Under the pieces are notes generated by a model. That model was not told the origin of the DNA. It did no database searches and saw only the letters and a program-made list of their open reading frames with translations. DNA of 64,000 bases from Petunia secreta (lineage: Eukaryota > Streptophyta > Magnoliopsida > Solanales > Solanaceae): assembly GCA_029990175.1 (NCBI GenBank), contig JARKIP010000005.1, positions 33,861,501 to 33,925,500 of the forward strand. The letters run 5' to 3'. Of the stretch, positions 9,280 through 19,900 are shown piece by piece (positions within the stretch are counted from its first letter, which is position 1; the number at the start of each line of letters is the position of its first letter). Position numbers and translations under genes: made by a program.

Positions 9280-9548
9280 CCAAATCGAGCAACCATCTAA
9301 AAACATTATCCAAGGCCAAGGAAGAGCTTATGCATTGGAACGCCATGAAACGAGGAGCCTTAGAGACACATTTCGAGGCGTTTCAAGCACTCAGGAAGCA
9401 GGCGGACCGCCTAGTAAAAGGGGCGGACCGCCCACTTTTGGATCACCCTCTGGATCTCGTCCAGGCAGACCTCCTACTCAGAGGAGGCGGACCGCCTACT
9501 CCTAGTAGGCTGAGCGCCTACTCCTAGAAGGCTGGGCGCCTAGTGCTG
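9280..9548 (+). repeat. 5' LTR of G, first piece
   Basis: It matches the 3' LTR of G from its tenth base (CCAAATCGAGCAACC). Palindromes GGCGGACCGCC and the G-specific variant GGCTGAGCGCC lie at about 9401-9543. D1 is inserted at 9549; TGCTG (9544-9548) is the TSD. Confidence 0.88.
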
Positions 9549-10371
9549 TGATGCAATGGAAAATACGCGGAAGCTAAAAACGATATGAAAATGCGGAAGC
9601 TAAAACAAGATAGGCGATATCGATGAAGATATCGAGATAAAGAGCAAGACGAGGCTTGAACGTTTACCTAAGTAGCACCGAGGAACTCGTCTCGATACAC
9701 CCCGGGTGAAGTCAAGGATCACCTATACTATGCAACTATCCTCAAGAGGCACCCGGCTCTTGCAAATAGAATGATCAAAGATGGATGAAGTTCAAATTGG
9801 ATTCCACCAATTGAATTCAAGTTCCCAACAAGGGTTCAATGAGAGCATTGCTCAAGTTTCTTCAATATTCAAGATTGTGTAATGAATGAAATGGCTAAGT
9901 GTTCTATTTATAGAACTTCCTAAGGCTAAGGTGAAATGACTAGAAAGCCCCTAGGCCTAGTTAAAACATACAAGCCACTTAAGGGCAAAATAGGAAGTTC
10001 ACAACCAAAAGTCTAGTCTTCAGCGTGGGTGGGCGGAGCGCCCAAAAGGGGGCGGAGCGCCTCAGCTTTGGCGTGTCTTGGGCAGCCCAGTGGGGGAGGC
10101 GGAGCGCCCCAATTGGAGGCGGAGCGCCTGGCCTTCAAGGGGCTGAGGCGGAGCGCCCAGTTGGGTGGGCGGAGCGCCTGCCTGGGCAGCTTCTTGGGCG
10201 GACCTCCTAGGGGTTTGGGCGGACCGCCTGAATCCCTGGGAGGTGCGCCTGAGAGCTTCTCCGCTTGTTGCTTCTCCGGATCGCTCCCAAAGCTCTCGGC
10301 TTTCCCGTCCTTTGCATCCTTCAAGCTTGGCACTCGTTGATTGACATCTTAGCTCGATTTGCATTGCATCA
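9549..10371 (-). repeat. 3' LTR of D1 (823 bp)
   Basis: On the plus strand it runs from TGATGCAATGG to GCATTGCATCA. The TATA box is at 9905-9912 (TATAAATA in sense). GC palindromes fill 10031-10252. In sense orientation these read mainly GGCGCTCCGCC and GGCGGTCCGCC, the opposite polarity to those in D2. Confidence 0.95.
10031..10252. repeat. GC palindrome cluster in the D1 3' LTR
   Basis: Plus-strand copies of GGCGGAGCGCC and GGCGGACCGCC at irregular spacing, at least eight in all. The same block recurs in the other LTR at 28168-28389. Confidence 0.9.
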
Positions 10372-10407
10372 TCCTCCCCTTCTTAAAAAGATTTCGTCCT
10401 CGAAATC
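10372..10407 (-). promoter_or_regulatory. Hairpin and polypurine tract of D1
   Basis: The minus strand shows the 18-bp hairpin GATTTCGAGGACGAAATC (10390-10407) and a purine tract (10372-10384, with TTTTAAGAAGGGGAGGA on the sense strand) abutting the 3' LTR. Confidence 0.85.
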
Positions 10408-10470
10408 AATCCATCAACGCCTACATGCAAAGACAAGCAAAAGCAAAAAGGTTCCTACTACACGAGTAGG

Positions 10471-12507
10471 TTAGTGCACAAAAGTGTGGGAAAACACACT
10501 CTTATAGTATAACCAAGTATCAATATCCATAAAGAAGCTCATGTCCCCAAAGGAACTAGAAAGTACTTGGTTCATCAAGGAAGGGCACCCAACACAAGAA
10601 CAAACAAAGAGATCAATAGCGCATGAGATATGCAAAAGCAAACTATCAAAACCCCTATGATCCCTAAGTTCAAGATTAGCACACCAAAACGTCCCACTAC
10701 GCGAGTAGGCAAGTCCAACAAGAGTGAATGCAAGGAATGTGGAAAATTCACTCTTGTGATAGAGCCAAGTATCAATACAAATCAAAAAGCTTATGTCTCC
10801 AAAGGAGACAACAAGTTCTCGGCTCCATAGTGACAAGCACTCGCATCCATTACAAGCAAAGAGATCATTAGGACATGGAACATTCAATATTAAGCAATCA
10901 AAATTCCTATGACCCCTAAGCTCTTGATCGACATGCCAAACCTTTATTGCAATGCTTTCACAATGTGGCACAATGGTTTTGGCATGCTCAATTCTCAAAG
11001 TGTGGTTAACATATGGGAGGGAATAGACAAAGAAGTGCAATCCACAAGTAGCATCAAATACCCCACTCCCCTTCTTAAAAGCTCTCATACTCACACTAAG
11101 AGATACCTCCTCACCACCATTTTCATCCTCGAGACAACCCCCCTCACAAGGTAAACTCTCAAGGAAGGCATTAATAATAGCCTCTTCATCATCATAACCC
11201 GAACCAACAAGAGTAGGGTCACTAGAAGAATCATCTACCTCACTCGAAGCTTCAAACAAAGAGTTGTCTATGGGATCAAATCCCTCACACCACGGAGTTT
11301 CTAGCTCATTCTCAACTCTAGTCCGATACAAATCACCTTCGCAATTAAAGAGGCCCTCACGCAATGGGAATGTAAAAGCATGCACCTCAATTTCATAGTC
11401 AAACAAAGGCATCGTATCAAGACTAGGTTCTTCGCTCTCGCTTGAGGAGTCATCATAGACGACCATGTCCAATTCATGCAATTTGGACTCCTCAAGTTCA
11501 CTCTCATCCTTACTACGACACACTAATCCACAAAAATCAATTATATCAACAAGGGTAGAGTCACATAACTCATCTTCCCCGTTATCAAATATGGGTGGGG
11601 TGTCATAACAAGGGTCACAATTATAGTCAACTATCATATCCTCACTAAAGAGAGGTTCATTGAATATCGAGCTCACATCATGATGTGGCTTTTCATTCCT
11701 CTCTACTAGCGGTTCACAAGCACGCACTAGTTGACCATTAGACTCTTCACTAGTTGCAAGTTCAATAGGGGCATTACAAGCAACAACTAGCATGGAGTCT
11801 ACACTAGACAAGGGGCTAACATGTTCATGAAAGGAAAAGGTAACACTTACATTTGAGTCGCTCCCGTGAGTACTCACATCGCTTGAAGTGTCGCGTTCAA
11901 TTCTTCCTTCATGAAGCTCACAATGGAGATTTCCATCCTCTTGTCTTTCTTCCAAGGCAATCGGTTGAGGCACCACTAGCTTGCCTCCAAGAGTACCTAC
12001 ACATAAGCCCAAACAAGTAGAAGAAGAAGGGAATAAAACGTGGTTAGAACAAAGGGTGTCCTCACTCTCTCTTTGTATTTCCTCTCCTCCCCCCTCTTTC
12101 ATTTCCATCCCAAGGCCAAGTGTAGATTCGGGTGACAATTCACTCACGTCACTCCTCTCCTCCTTTTGCCTCTCATGTTGAGTGGAGTGACTTTCACTTC
12201 CAACTAGCAAAGGTATGAGCACATCACCTTGCTCACCTCCACCTTGGGGAATGCCCAAGTTGTGGGGAATGCCCACTTGTTGGGGAATGCCCAAGTTGTG
12301 GGGAATGCCCACTTGTTGGGGATTGCCCAACGGTTGGGGATTGCCAAACACTTCATCACTAGTACCTCTTTCGGTACCCTTCTGGACACTCGAGGTCCAT
12401 TCCTCTTTGAGGCGATCAAACCTCGAGCTTATGGATCTCACCTCGGCCAAGAGGTTGACCAAAGTGCTTACCGGGACCTCAATGGTATCGTACACGTCTC
12501 CGGCCAT
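10471..12507 (-). CDS. D1 protein: short gag-like N-terminus plus ACC module
   Basis: Intact ORF of 678 codons. The start at 12507 (MAGDVYDTIEV) follows a TATATAG/GTAC-ATGG context shared with the other families. Residues 1-45 resemble the N-terminal helical part of the gag proteins in B1, G and I. They are followed by six GNPQ/GIPH units (12244-12348). There is no zinc knuckle and no protease. ACC begins near SHSTQHERQKEERS and contains CYDTPPIFDNGEDEL, DLYRTRVE, AFKKGSGVFD and LRGHRNFDCLIL. The C-terminal unit (LRGHR… to WLYHKS) occurs twice in tandem, whereas C1 has it once. About 95% of the ORF aligns with D2. Two intact copies suggest the protein matters to the element, but its function is unknown. 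Confidence 0.8.
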   Translation of the reverse strand: MAGDVYDTIEVPVSTLVNLLAEVRSISSRFDRLKEEWTSSVQKGTERGTSDEVFGNPQPLGNPQQVGIPHNLGIPQQVGIPHNLGIPQGGGEQGDVLIPLLVGSESHSTQHERQKEERSDVSELSPESTLGLGMEMKEGGGEEIQRESEDTLCSNHVLFPSSSTCLGLCVGTLGGKLVVPQPIALEERQEDGNLHCELHEGRIERDTSSDVSTHGSDSNVSVTFSFHEHVSPLSSVDSMLVVACNAPIELATSEESNGQLVRACEPLVERNEKPHHDVSSIFNEPLFSEDMIVDYNCDPCYDTPPIFDNGEDELCDSTLVDIIDFCGLVCRSKDESELEESKLHELDMVVYDDSSSESEEPSLDTMPLFDYEIEVHAFTFPLREGLFNCEGDLYRTRVENELETPWCEGFDPIDNSLFEASSEVDDSSSDPTLVGSGYDDEEAIINAFLESLPCEGGCLEDENGGEEVSLSVSMRAFKKGSGVFDATCGLHFFVYSLPYVNHTLRIEHAKTIVPHCESIAIKVWHVDQELRGHRNFDCLILNVPCPNDLFACNGCECLSLWSRELVVSFGDISFLICIDTWLYHKSEFSTFLAFTLVGLAYSRSGTFWCANLELRDHRGFDSLLLHISCAIDLFVCSCVGCPSLMNQVLSSSFGDMSFFMDIDTWLYYKSVFSHTFVH
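12244..12348 (-). repeat. Six coding repeats with inverted symmetry (GNPQ/GIPH) in D1
   Basis: The sense unit is TTGGGCAATCCCCAA or TTGGGCATTCCCCAA; each can form a short stem (TTGGG with CCCAA). They encode LGNPQ, VGIPH and LGIPQ. The same repeat occurs in gag of every family here. Confidence 0.85.
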
Positions 12508-12662
12508 GTACCTATATAAATCAAAGACAAGAAAGAAGTTAGAGTAAAAACCTCACTCACTCCCTCACTTTTTGAATGTCACTCGGTTCACTCGTTTAGT
12601 GGTGGGGGATTTATCACTCAAACTTGATTCAATGGCTTCCTCGTAGTTGAACAACCTCCTCA
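12508..12662 (-). other. D1 leader next to the start codon
   Basis: This holds the T-rich acceptor-like stretch before the ATG and the GTGAGGGAG segment. B1 is inserted at its far end (TSD ATAAC, 12663-12667). The rest of the leader is at 26836-27685. Confidence 0.8.
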
Positions 12663-12806
12663 ATAACTGATAAGACCCAAACCGAGCAACCATTTAAAAA
12701 CACCATCCAAGGCCAAGGAAGAGCACTTCAAGGTCATACATTGGGACGTCATGGAAAGAAGAGCATCCGAGACACATTTCGAAGTGTTTCAAGAAGCTTC
12801 AGGAAG

Positions 12807-12938
12807 AGGCGGACCGCCTACGGATTGAGGCGGACCGCCTAAAAGAAGATGACTCTCGGGACTTCTGGAGGCGGACCAAGGAGGCGGACCGCCTAGACAA
12901 GCTGAGGCGGAGCGCCTCCCCCAGAGGCGGAGCGCCTC
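12807..12938. repeat. GC palindrome cluster in the B1 5' LTR
   Basis: Three AGGCGGACCGCCT copies are followed by two GAGGCGGAGCGCCTC copies. The block is repeated at 26232-26363 in the 3' LTR. Confidence 0.9.
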
Positions 12939-13068
12939 CCTCTGTTCAACTTTGACGGGAATTTGACTTTAATTGCTTTGTAATTCCTACTATGCCCCTA
13001 CGTGGCTTATGTCTTTAGAACCTATTTTAAGGGTACTTTAGGCCTTTCCTTATGTCTTGAATGAGGCC

Positions 13069-13076
13069 TATAAATA
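13069..13076 (+). promoter_or_regulatory. TATA box of the B1 5' LTR
   Basis: TATAAATA lies about 400 bp into the LTR. Upstream is a GCCCCTACGTGGCTTAT block also found, with variation, before the TATA box of other LTRs here. Confidence 0.75.
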
Positions 13077-13408
13077 CTCCATAGCTTAGCATTATTCCTT
13101 AGTTTTTAGCTATTATGATGAATGATTGATTGTCAATGACAATGTTCAAGAGTGGATTCTCTTTGAATGAAAACCCTTTGAGACGGTTTCAGTTTACTAG
13201 TGGATTCTAGTTGAACCCCAAACCACCCCCGATCATTCTATTTGCGAGCCCCAGGTGCGGCTCGAGGGTAGTTGCATAGCGTAGGTGATCCTTGACATCC
13301 ACCCGGGGTGTATCGGAACTAGTTCTCCGGTGCTACTTGGGTCTTTGTTCGAGCCTCGTCTCGTTTTCTATCTTTTTATCTTTTTCCGCGTTTTGATTCT
13401 TATCATCT

Positions 13409-13420
13409 TGGTATCAGAGC
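13409..13420 (+). other. Primer-binding site of B1
   Basis: TGGTATCAGAGC, complementary to initiator tRNA-Met, begins three bases after the LTR. Confidence 0.92.
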
Positions 13421-14566
13421 AAGGCTCGGGTTTTGTTTCTACAAACCCCCGCCCCTTGATTCTTCGTGCCTAGGTCGATTCCTATCTTTAGTTTCTTGTT
13501 TATTGTTATTGAAAGAAGAAAATTACAAAAAAATTGAAAAATTGAAAAATCTAAAAATTTGGTGTATCTTGTTGGTTTGGATGATTTTTGATATGGGTGT
13601 TATAGATTCTTGATCGTGGATGAATCCCCGTTACTTGGGTACCAAAATTGTTGGATTTGGTGGAGTTTGAAAAATTGAAACCCCAATTGCCCTTAAACCC
13701 TTGATGAACTTGTTCTTGATGAATTTTGGCTTGATTCTTGGGTTGGATTGATGTTAGATTGAAAACTTGATATTGGGGATTGATCTTCATTGAAAAACAA
13801 ATGAATCGGTACCAATTTTGTGGGATTTGGACCTATATAACACCTACTTTGATGAATCACAATCCATTTTGAAACCCTTTGATAAACCCTTGTGTTCTTG
13901 AGGAAGATGAACATGGTGAATTCGTTGTTTTCGATTGGGGTTTGTTAAAAATCATTGGGGTTTTATCTTTGTGACCAAAAACAACTTTGGGTATCCTTGG
14001 ATTGTGAAAACAAGTCGAAAACATCGGATTTGAGGCTTGGAAATCGACTTGAAACGAGTTTGAACTGTGCTGAAAAGTTGCAGAGGCGGAGCGCCTCAAT
14101 TTAGAGGCGGAGCGCCTCAGCTCTGTGAGCTCTCTGGATTTCCTGAGGCGGAGCGCCTCCCCTGAAGAGGCGGAGCACCTCCCCCTGTAGGTTTGCCCAG
14201 GGCGGACCGCCCACTTCCTGAGGCGGGGCGCCTACTTCCTGAAGCTTGGGAATTGGGTAGAAACTTCTAGGATTCCTTGTTTTGTTGCTTTCATTGCTTC
14301 CGGTTAGTGCTATTAGAGTATAATCCTACTCGATTAGTGCTAATTACTTTGAGCTATTAGGATCATCGTGCCTTAGAAAGGAGACTAGAATTCAAAGAAG
14401 ATCCATAGTATCTTTTGATTCAAGTCCTCAATTAAAGTGCCTCTCGTTCCGATCGAGTCCCATTAACTCCACTCACCCCGGAGTGCATTTGGACTTGATA
14501 AGTTGAGTGATTGAGTTGTGGTTCGTTGGTCAACTACTTGAAGCTTTTAGACTCAAACTTGTGTGA
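13421..14566 (+). other. B1 untranslated leader with palindromes
   Basis: A/T-rich leader without a supported gene; it matches the G leader (28987-30150) for almost its full length. GC palindromes occupy 14083-14233 (mostly GAGGCGGAGCGCCTC, plus GGGCGGACCGCCC). A1 interrupts it after 14566. Confidence 0.85.
14083..14233. repeat. GC palindrome cluster in the B1 leader
   Basis: Copies of GGCGGAGCGCC dominate, as in the last part of the cluster in its own LTR; one GGCGGACCGCC and a GGCGGGGCGCC variant follow. Confidence 0.88.
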
Positions 14567-14571
14567 CATAT

Positions 14572-15401
14572 TGATGCAGCTCAAAGTGCTGATCAAGGAC
14601 CCGATGACAATCAACCGAGGAGATCTCCACCGAAGGTAATGACTGATCTACCGGGGAGACGAATCACTCGAAGCCAAGCTAAGCTGCTCCATGACATGCA
14701 CGTACAGCTGACCATGATAGGAAGTAGCATGTGTTCGGAGAGGGAATTGCAAGGTGTTGAAACCAAGGGCCACATCTTCAAAATTGAGCCCGAGGACAAG
14801 GTTACCGAACAGCAGCTCTTGGCCCCGGGCAGCATAGAGCCGAACACAACAACATGTGTTCGATGCTAAGTCAGCGCCCGATGAGGTGTGTGTTCGAGCA
14901 GACAATCGAGAATCGAAGCCAAGGCTGACCGAAGTCAAAGGCTGCCGAACACATTTTAGTTCAGCCCTGCGTGGCTTATTTCTATTGGTCGCTTGTGACC
15001 CTTTTACTAGTTTACCCTTAGTAGTCCCTATATAAACCTTATTCCCTTACACTGTAAGGAGCTAGTTTTTTTTGAATATTGATGAATTGAATGAAAGTGC
15101 CGAGCACATTTCTTCTTGTCTCCGTCGTGAGCAAAACCCCGGTGAGGGCTTTTAAGGACTTGTGGCTTTCGGTTAGTCCGATTGAACATTCCTCTTGATC
15201 ATTCAGTTTGCAAGAGGCAATGTTCTCTTGAGGATTGTTGCATAGTATAGGTGATCCTTGTACTCCTTTTGATAGAGCTTTGAGACAGGTTCCTCACTGT
15301 TCTTTCGAAAGAAGCAAGTTTTGTCTTGCTTTTATCCTTATCTTTCTTGTTCGCTCTTCCGCGTTTGTGCTAACAATCCCTTCGGGAATTGCATTGCACC
15401 A
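14572..15401 (+). repeat. 5' LTR of A1 (830 bp)
   Basis: From TGATGCAGCTC to GCATTGCACCA. TATA box TATATAAA at 15029-15036. Its first 300 bp contain an open frame for the pol tail (to 14869). It carries no GGCGGACCGCC palindromes. Confidence 0.96.
15029..15036 (+). promoter_or_regulatory. TATA box of the A1 5' LTR
   Basis: TATATAAA, preceded 75-90 bp upstream by GCCCTGCGTGGCTTAT, a block shared with the other LTR families. Confidence 0.78.
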
Positions 15402-15404
15402 TCT

Positions 15405-15416
15405 TGGTATCAGAGC
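15405..15416 (+). other. Primer-binding site of A1
   Basis: TGGTATCAGAGC, initiator tRNA-Met type, begins three bases after the 5' LTR. Confidence 0.93.
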
Positions 15417-16084
15417 ACGGTTTGGGCTTGTTTCTACAACCCCAAATCCTGTTCACGTTATCTTATTTTCGTGCATTTTGGGTCTTTGTTTCCATTTCGT
15501 GTTCCTGTTTTGTTTGTTACTGTTGGTATTCTTACAAAAAAAAAAAAAGTGTTAAAAGAAAATTCAAAAAAAAAAAAAATTGTGTTTGATTGTTGGTTGT
15601 CTGGGAAAAAACAATCTTGGATTCTTGTTCACCATCGAGTTCTGATTCCAACGAATACCCGACGTACTGATTTCGTGACTAGGGTTTCTTGGTGAATTTT
15701 TGGACTGTTTTGAGCTTTAATGGTGACTGAACTCGAACCCCACTGTGTTTGGAAGAAACCGGTGAAGATTGGTGGTTCTTGAGTGATTTGGGTTTGTTTA
15801 TTGCTTAAAATCGAAGTTCTTAAGTTGGAAACGTTGTCCGTACACCGGAAAATTGTTACAAGTTCGTAACAGTGTACGACACGTCGAGCTAGTCTTGGCT
15901 CGAAGAACTTTAATTCCTCCGTCGTTGGAACCGGAGTCGAAAGCAACCCAGATCTTGTTAGAAAATTTGTGGTCAGTGAACCGAAGTTGATTTGTCCGTA
16001 CGCCGGAGCAAGGTCACTGTTCCATTGAAGAAGAAAGGGGTTAAAATTTTAACATCAAAACCCCCAGGTGACAGTTGTCGGCCG

Positions 16085-16115
<31 letters not shown>

Positions 16116-16630
16116 AAAGTGGATAAGGTAAAACCCTATCCGTAGAGGGACCACTTTTGTACGGACAGGAGTGGGTGTGATCGAAAAAGATTCCAAAAGG
16201 GAATCAAAGGGTAGATTCTCCTAGGTTCTCACTTTCTTTCGTGTCTAATTCTAGTTGGTGGATCTTTTGAGTAATTGTCCTACTCGAGGTCGTACTAACT
16301 CTTTTAAGCTGATAGGAATTCGTGCGAAGGGGTGACCGAAGTCCAAACTTTCGTAGAAATTCTCTTGACTCCCCGAGCTCAGTTAAAAAGCGTTCGTACC
16401 ATCGAGTCGAACATCACTTCACTCTTCCCGAAGAGGCAGTGACTATTGTCGAACTTGAAGGATCTTAGAGGACCGATCAATCAGACGAGCCACTGTTAAC
16501 AAGTCCTTGAGTGATCAAAAACCGAACCCATAAATTGAGTGGACCCGAGTGCCACCCATCAAAGGTGAGGGAGTGTCTGAGGTGATTTCTAACCCTAACC
16601 TTCGTTTGATCTTTGACTTGTGCAGGTACC
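15417..16630 (+). other. A1 untranslated leader
   Basis: About 1.2 kb without a supported gene. It contains A-runs at 15536-15548, 15568-15580 and 16085-16113 whose lengths differ between related copies. It ends in CTAACCCTAACC, a T-rich stretch and TTGTGCAG/GTACC just before the ATG, which looks like a plant intron acceptor. No GC palindrome cluster is present. Confidence 0.8.
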
Positions 16631-16888
16631 ATGGCTGGAAACGATGGCAAAAGCATTGAAAAGCCTGAATTATCGTTAGCCGATCTCATGGCTGCGATAC
16701 AAAGTGTCAGTGCCGATGTAAGAGGAGTGAGTGCTCGAGTAACTCAACTCGAACAAGGAAGTGCGTCCGTGGCCATGCATGGGTCTGGCGCTGGAACAAG
16801 CGAATCCACCCCGATGAAACCTGATCTATATGCTGAGCTCCTTCGACAACATCAGTTGACTAGTGAAGCAATTCGAAGAGAGCTTAAC

Positions 16889-16960
16889 TTGGGCAATCCC
16901 CAAGCACAACAAAACTTGGGCAATCCCCAAGCTGGAAATCAAAACTTGGGCATTCCCCGA
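16889..16960 (+). repeat. Coding repeats with inverted symmetry in A1 gag
   Basis: Three units (TTGGGCAATCCCCAA twice, then TTGGGCATTCCCCGA) encode LGNPQ, LGNPQ and LGIPR. Confidence 0.8.
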
Positions 16961-19900
16961 GGAGAGAGGTTACCACTTCCAAGGACCCGAAGAGATCTTG
17001 GAGCTGTAACCGAAGAGGTTGATGAAGAGGAATTTCCCGAGGACGAATATGAGCGTGAGCCGCCATTCGCTCAACGAAGGCAAGCTCACCGAGGACGTGG
17101 AAATTTCCGAGGTCGAGGCCGAGGCGCAAATGTTGAAAGGAATATTGAGCATGAGGCTTATGATCGAGAAGATGAGTTTCCCGAACAGGCTAGAGCTGTT
17201 CGAGACTCAAACTTGAACAGTGTCAAGATCACTATTCCACCCTTTAAAGGAACTAGTGACCCCGATGAGTATCTTGAATGGAAGCTTAAAATGGAGCGCA
17301 TCTTTGAAACAAATGAGATGACCGATGAGAGAAAAGCTGCCCATGCCATTGCTTCGTTCGAAGCTTATGCATCAACATGGTGGGAATCTGACAAGAGGCA
17401 TAGAAGAAGAAATGACTATCCAGTAGTCAATACGTGGCCACAGTTGATGAGAGCGATGGATGGTAAGTACTTGAGTGCCAAATACAGGCAGACTCAAATG
17501 CAAAAACTCTATGAGTTAAAGCAAGGGTCCATGTCCGTCCAGGAGTACCACGATGAGTTTGAAAAGGTTCGATTGAATCTTGATCTGGTCGAAGACGAAG
17601 AGTAAGCCATTATCAGATTCAAAAATGGCTTGGCTAGGGATGTGTCATCTCAGTTGAGACTCCACGTGTATCACACGTTGGAAGATTTGTTTGATGCTGC
17701 CACCGAAGCTGAAAAATTGGTGAAGGACGATAAGGCAAACCGGTATCGAGGAGTCACTACTTCTACTCCTTTGAACCGAGGTAAAGAATGGAAGAGTCCA
17801 AACCAAACAAGTGCTAACGCTGTTCGAGATTCGAAGAGACTCTTCGACAGAGGTGTGACCGTTAACCAACCAAGAGAAGTGGGAGGTAAAGTGCAACTCA
17901 ACCCTCCTAGTGCTTCAAATATTCAGTGTCACAAATGCAAGGGTTATGGTCACATGGCAAAAGAGTGTCCAACTCGCAAAGTTATGCTTCTGCTCGAAGA
18001 TGGAACCGTCCATGAGCAAGCGAGTGACACCGAGGAGGAAATTATCGAGGAGACTGATCGAGCTGAAGTTGATGATGATCATGAGGCTGCCGAAGCTGAT
18101 CATCCGGAAATGTTTCTTGTGGTTCGAAGGAATTTGAGCTGCATGACTCTTGAAGAAGAGGACAACCAAAGAGAAAACCTCTTTCATGCCCGATGTCGAG
18201 TGAGGGGAAAGGTGTGTTCGATGATCATTGATTCTGGTAGTTGTGCCAATGTAGTGAGCCAAACTTTGGTTTCACAAATGGGATTACCTACGATGAAGCA
18301 TCCCCGCCCTTACAAGTTACAATGGCTGAATGAGTGTGGAGAATTGAGAGTTGTCAAACAGGTGTGGATCAAGTTCAAAATCGGAGAGTATCAAGATGAG
18401 ATGATATTCGATGTGGTTCCGATGCAAGCTTGTCATTTGCTATTGGGTCGACCATGGCAGTATGACCGAACAGCTGTTCACAATGGCAGATCCAACACTT
18501 ACACTGTGAAGCTCGACGGGAAGAGTTTCATGCTCAAACCCTTGTCTCCAAAACAAGTCACCGAGGACTATAAACGAATGAAAGAATTGAAAGAAGCGTC
18601 CAAAGCTAAGCTTCCGATGGGAGCAAAATTGGGGCCCGAAGAAACAAACTCACCGATCGAAGTGAAAGGAATTTGTGCAATCATGCAACCCGGTGAGATC
18701 TTACGAGGCAACGACCACGGTCAGATGATGATTTGCCTCGTGCACAAGGGTATCTTTCTAAACTCTAATGATGATTTTTCTAATGATAACCCTTTGCCTT
18801 TGTTTGTTCAAAAAGTTTTGCAGGACTTCGAGGACATGTTTCCCGAGGAAATGCCAGGTGGATTACCTCCCTTGAGAGGAATCGAGCACCAAATTGACTT
18901 CGTACCAGGGTCTCAAATCCCTAACAAACCTGCATACCGGTGTAATCCCGAAGACACCAAAGAGCTCCAACGGCAGGTTGATGAATTGCTGAACAAGGGC
19001 CTCGTTCGTGAGAGCTTGAGTCCTTGCGCCGTTCCTGTTATCCTTGTTCCGAAGAAGGATGGAACATGGCGAATGTGTGTTGACTGTCGAGCAGTCAACA
19101 AAATAACGGTAAAGTATCGTCATCCTATCCCTCGATTAGATGACATGCTAGATGAGTTAAGTGGTTCTTCATGCTTTTCGAAGATAGACCTCAGGTCCGG
19201 TTACCATCAGATCCGAATGAAACCCGGGGACGAGTGGAAAACCGCATTCAAGACCAAATTCGGTCTCTATGAATGGTTGGTGATGCCTTTTGGCTTATCC
19301 AATGCACCGAGCACATTCATGCGACTGATGAACCATGTGCTCAAACCGTTCATAAATAAGTTTGTTGTCGTTTATTTCGATGACATACTTGTTTATAGCA
19401 GAACCGTGGATGAACATGTCGACCACCTAAGGCAAGTACTTGAAAAGCTTCGAGAAGAGAAGTTGTATGCCAACTTCAAGAAATGCGCCTTTGGTGTCGA
19501 TCGTGTAGTCTTTCTTGGATTTGTTGTCAGTGCTAATGGTGTCGAAGTCGACGAATCTAAAGTCGAAGCCATCAAAGATTGGCCAACTCCAACCTCGGTA
19601 TCACAAGTTCGTAGCTTCCATGGCTTAGCTAGCTTTTACCGAAGGTTTGTTCGTGACTTTAGCACCGTGGCAGCTCCTTTAACCGAGCTGGTGAAGAAAG
19701 ACAATCCATTTGTGTGGAGAGAGTCCCAAGAGAGGGCTTTCCAAGAGTTGAAGCGAAGGCTTTGTTCTGCCCCGTTGTTGCAACTCCCTGACTTCGGCAA
19801 AGCATTCGAAGTCGAGTGTGATGCGTCTGGAGTTGGGATCGGAGGAGTGCTGATGCAAGACTCGAAGCCGATCGCTTACTTTAGCGAAAAGCTTAAGGGT

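Larger units (their letters stand above)
12668..13405 (+). repeat. 5' LTR of B1 (738 bp)
   Basis: From TGATAAGACCC to GATTCTTATCA, so the ends form an 8-bp inverted repeat. TATA box TATAAATA at 13069-13076. Palindromes (GGCGGACCGCC, GGCGGAGCGCC) lie at 12807-12938. Confidence 0.95.

Noticed and set aside
10031..10252. Possible CRISPR-like array
   Set aside because: Palindromes are short, spacing is irregular, spacers are not uniform, and the context is a plant LTR.
13409..13420. Possible tRNA gene piece
   Set aside because: It is a 12-base primer site complementary to the tRNA 3' end, not a tRNA gene.
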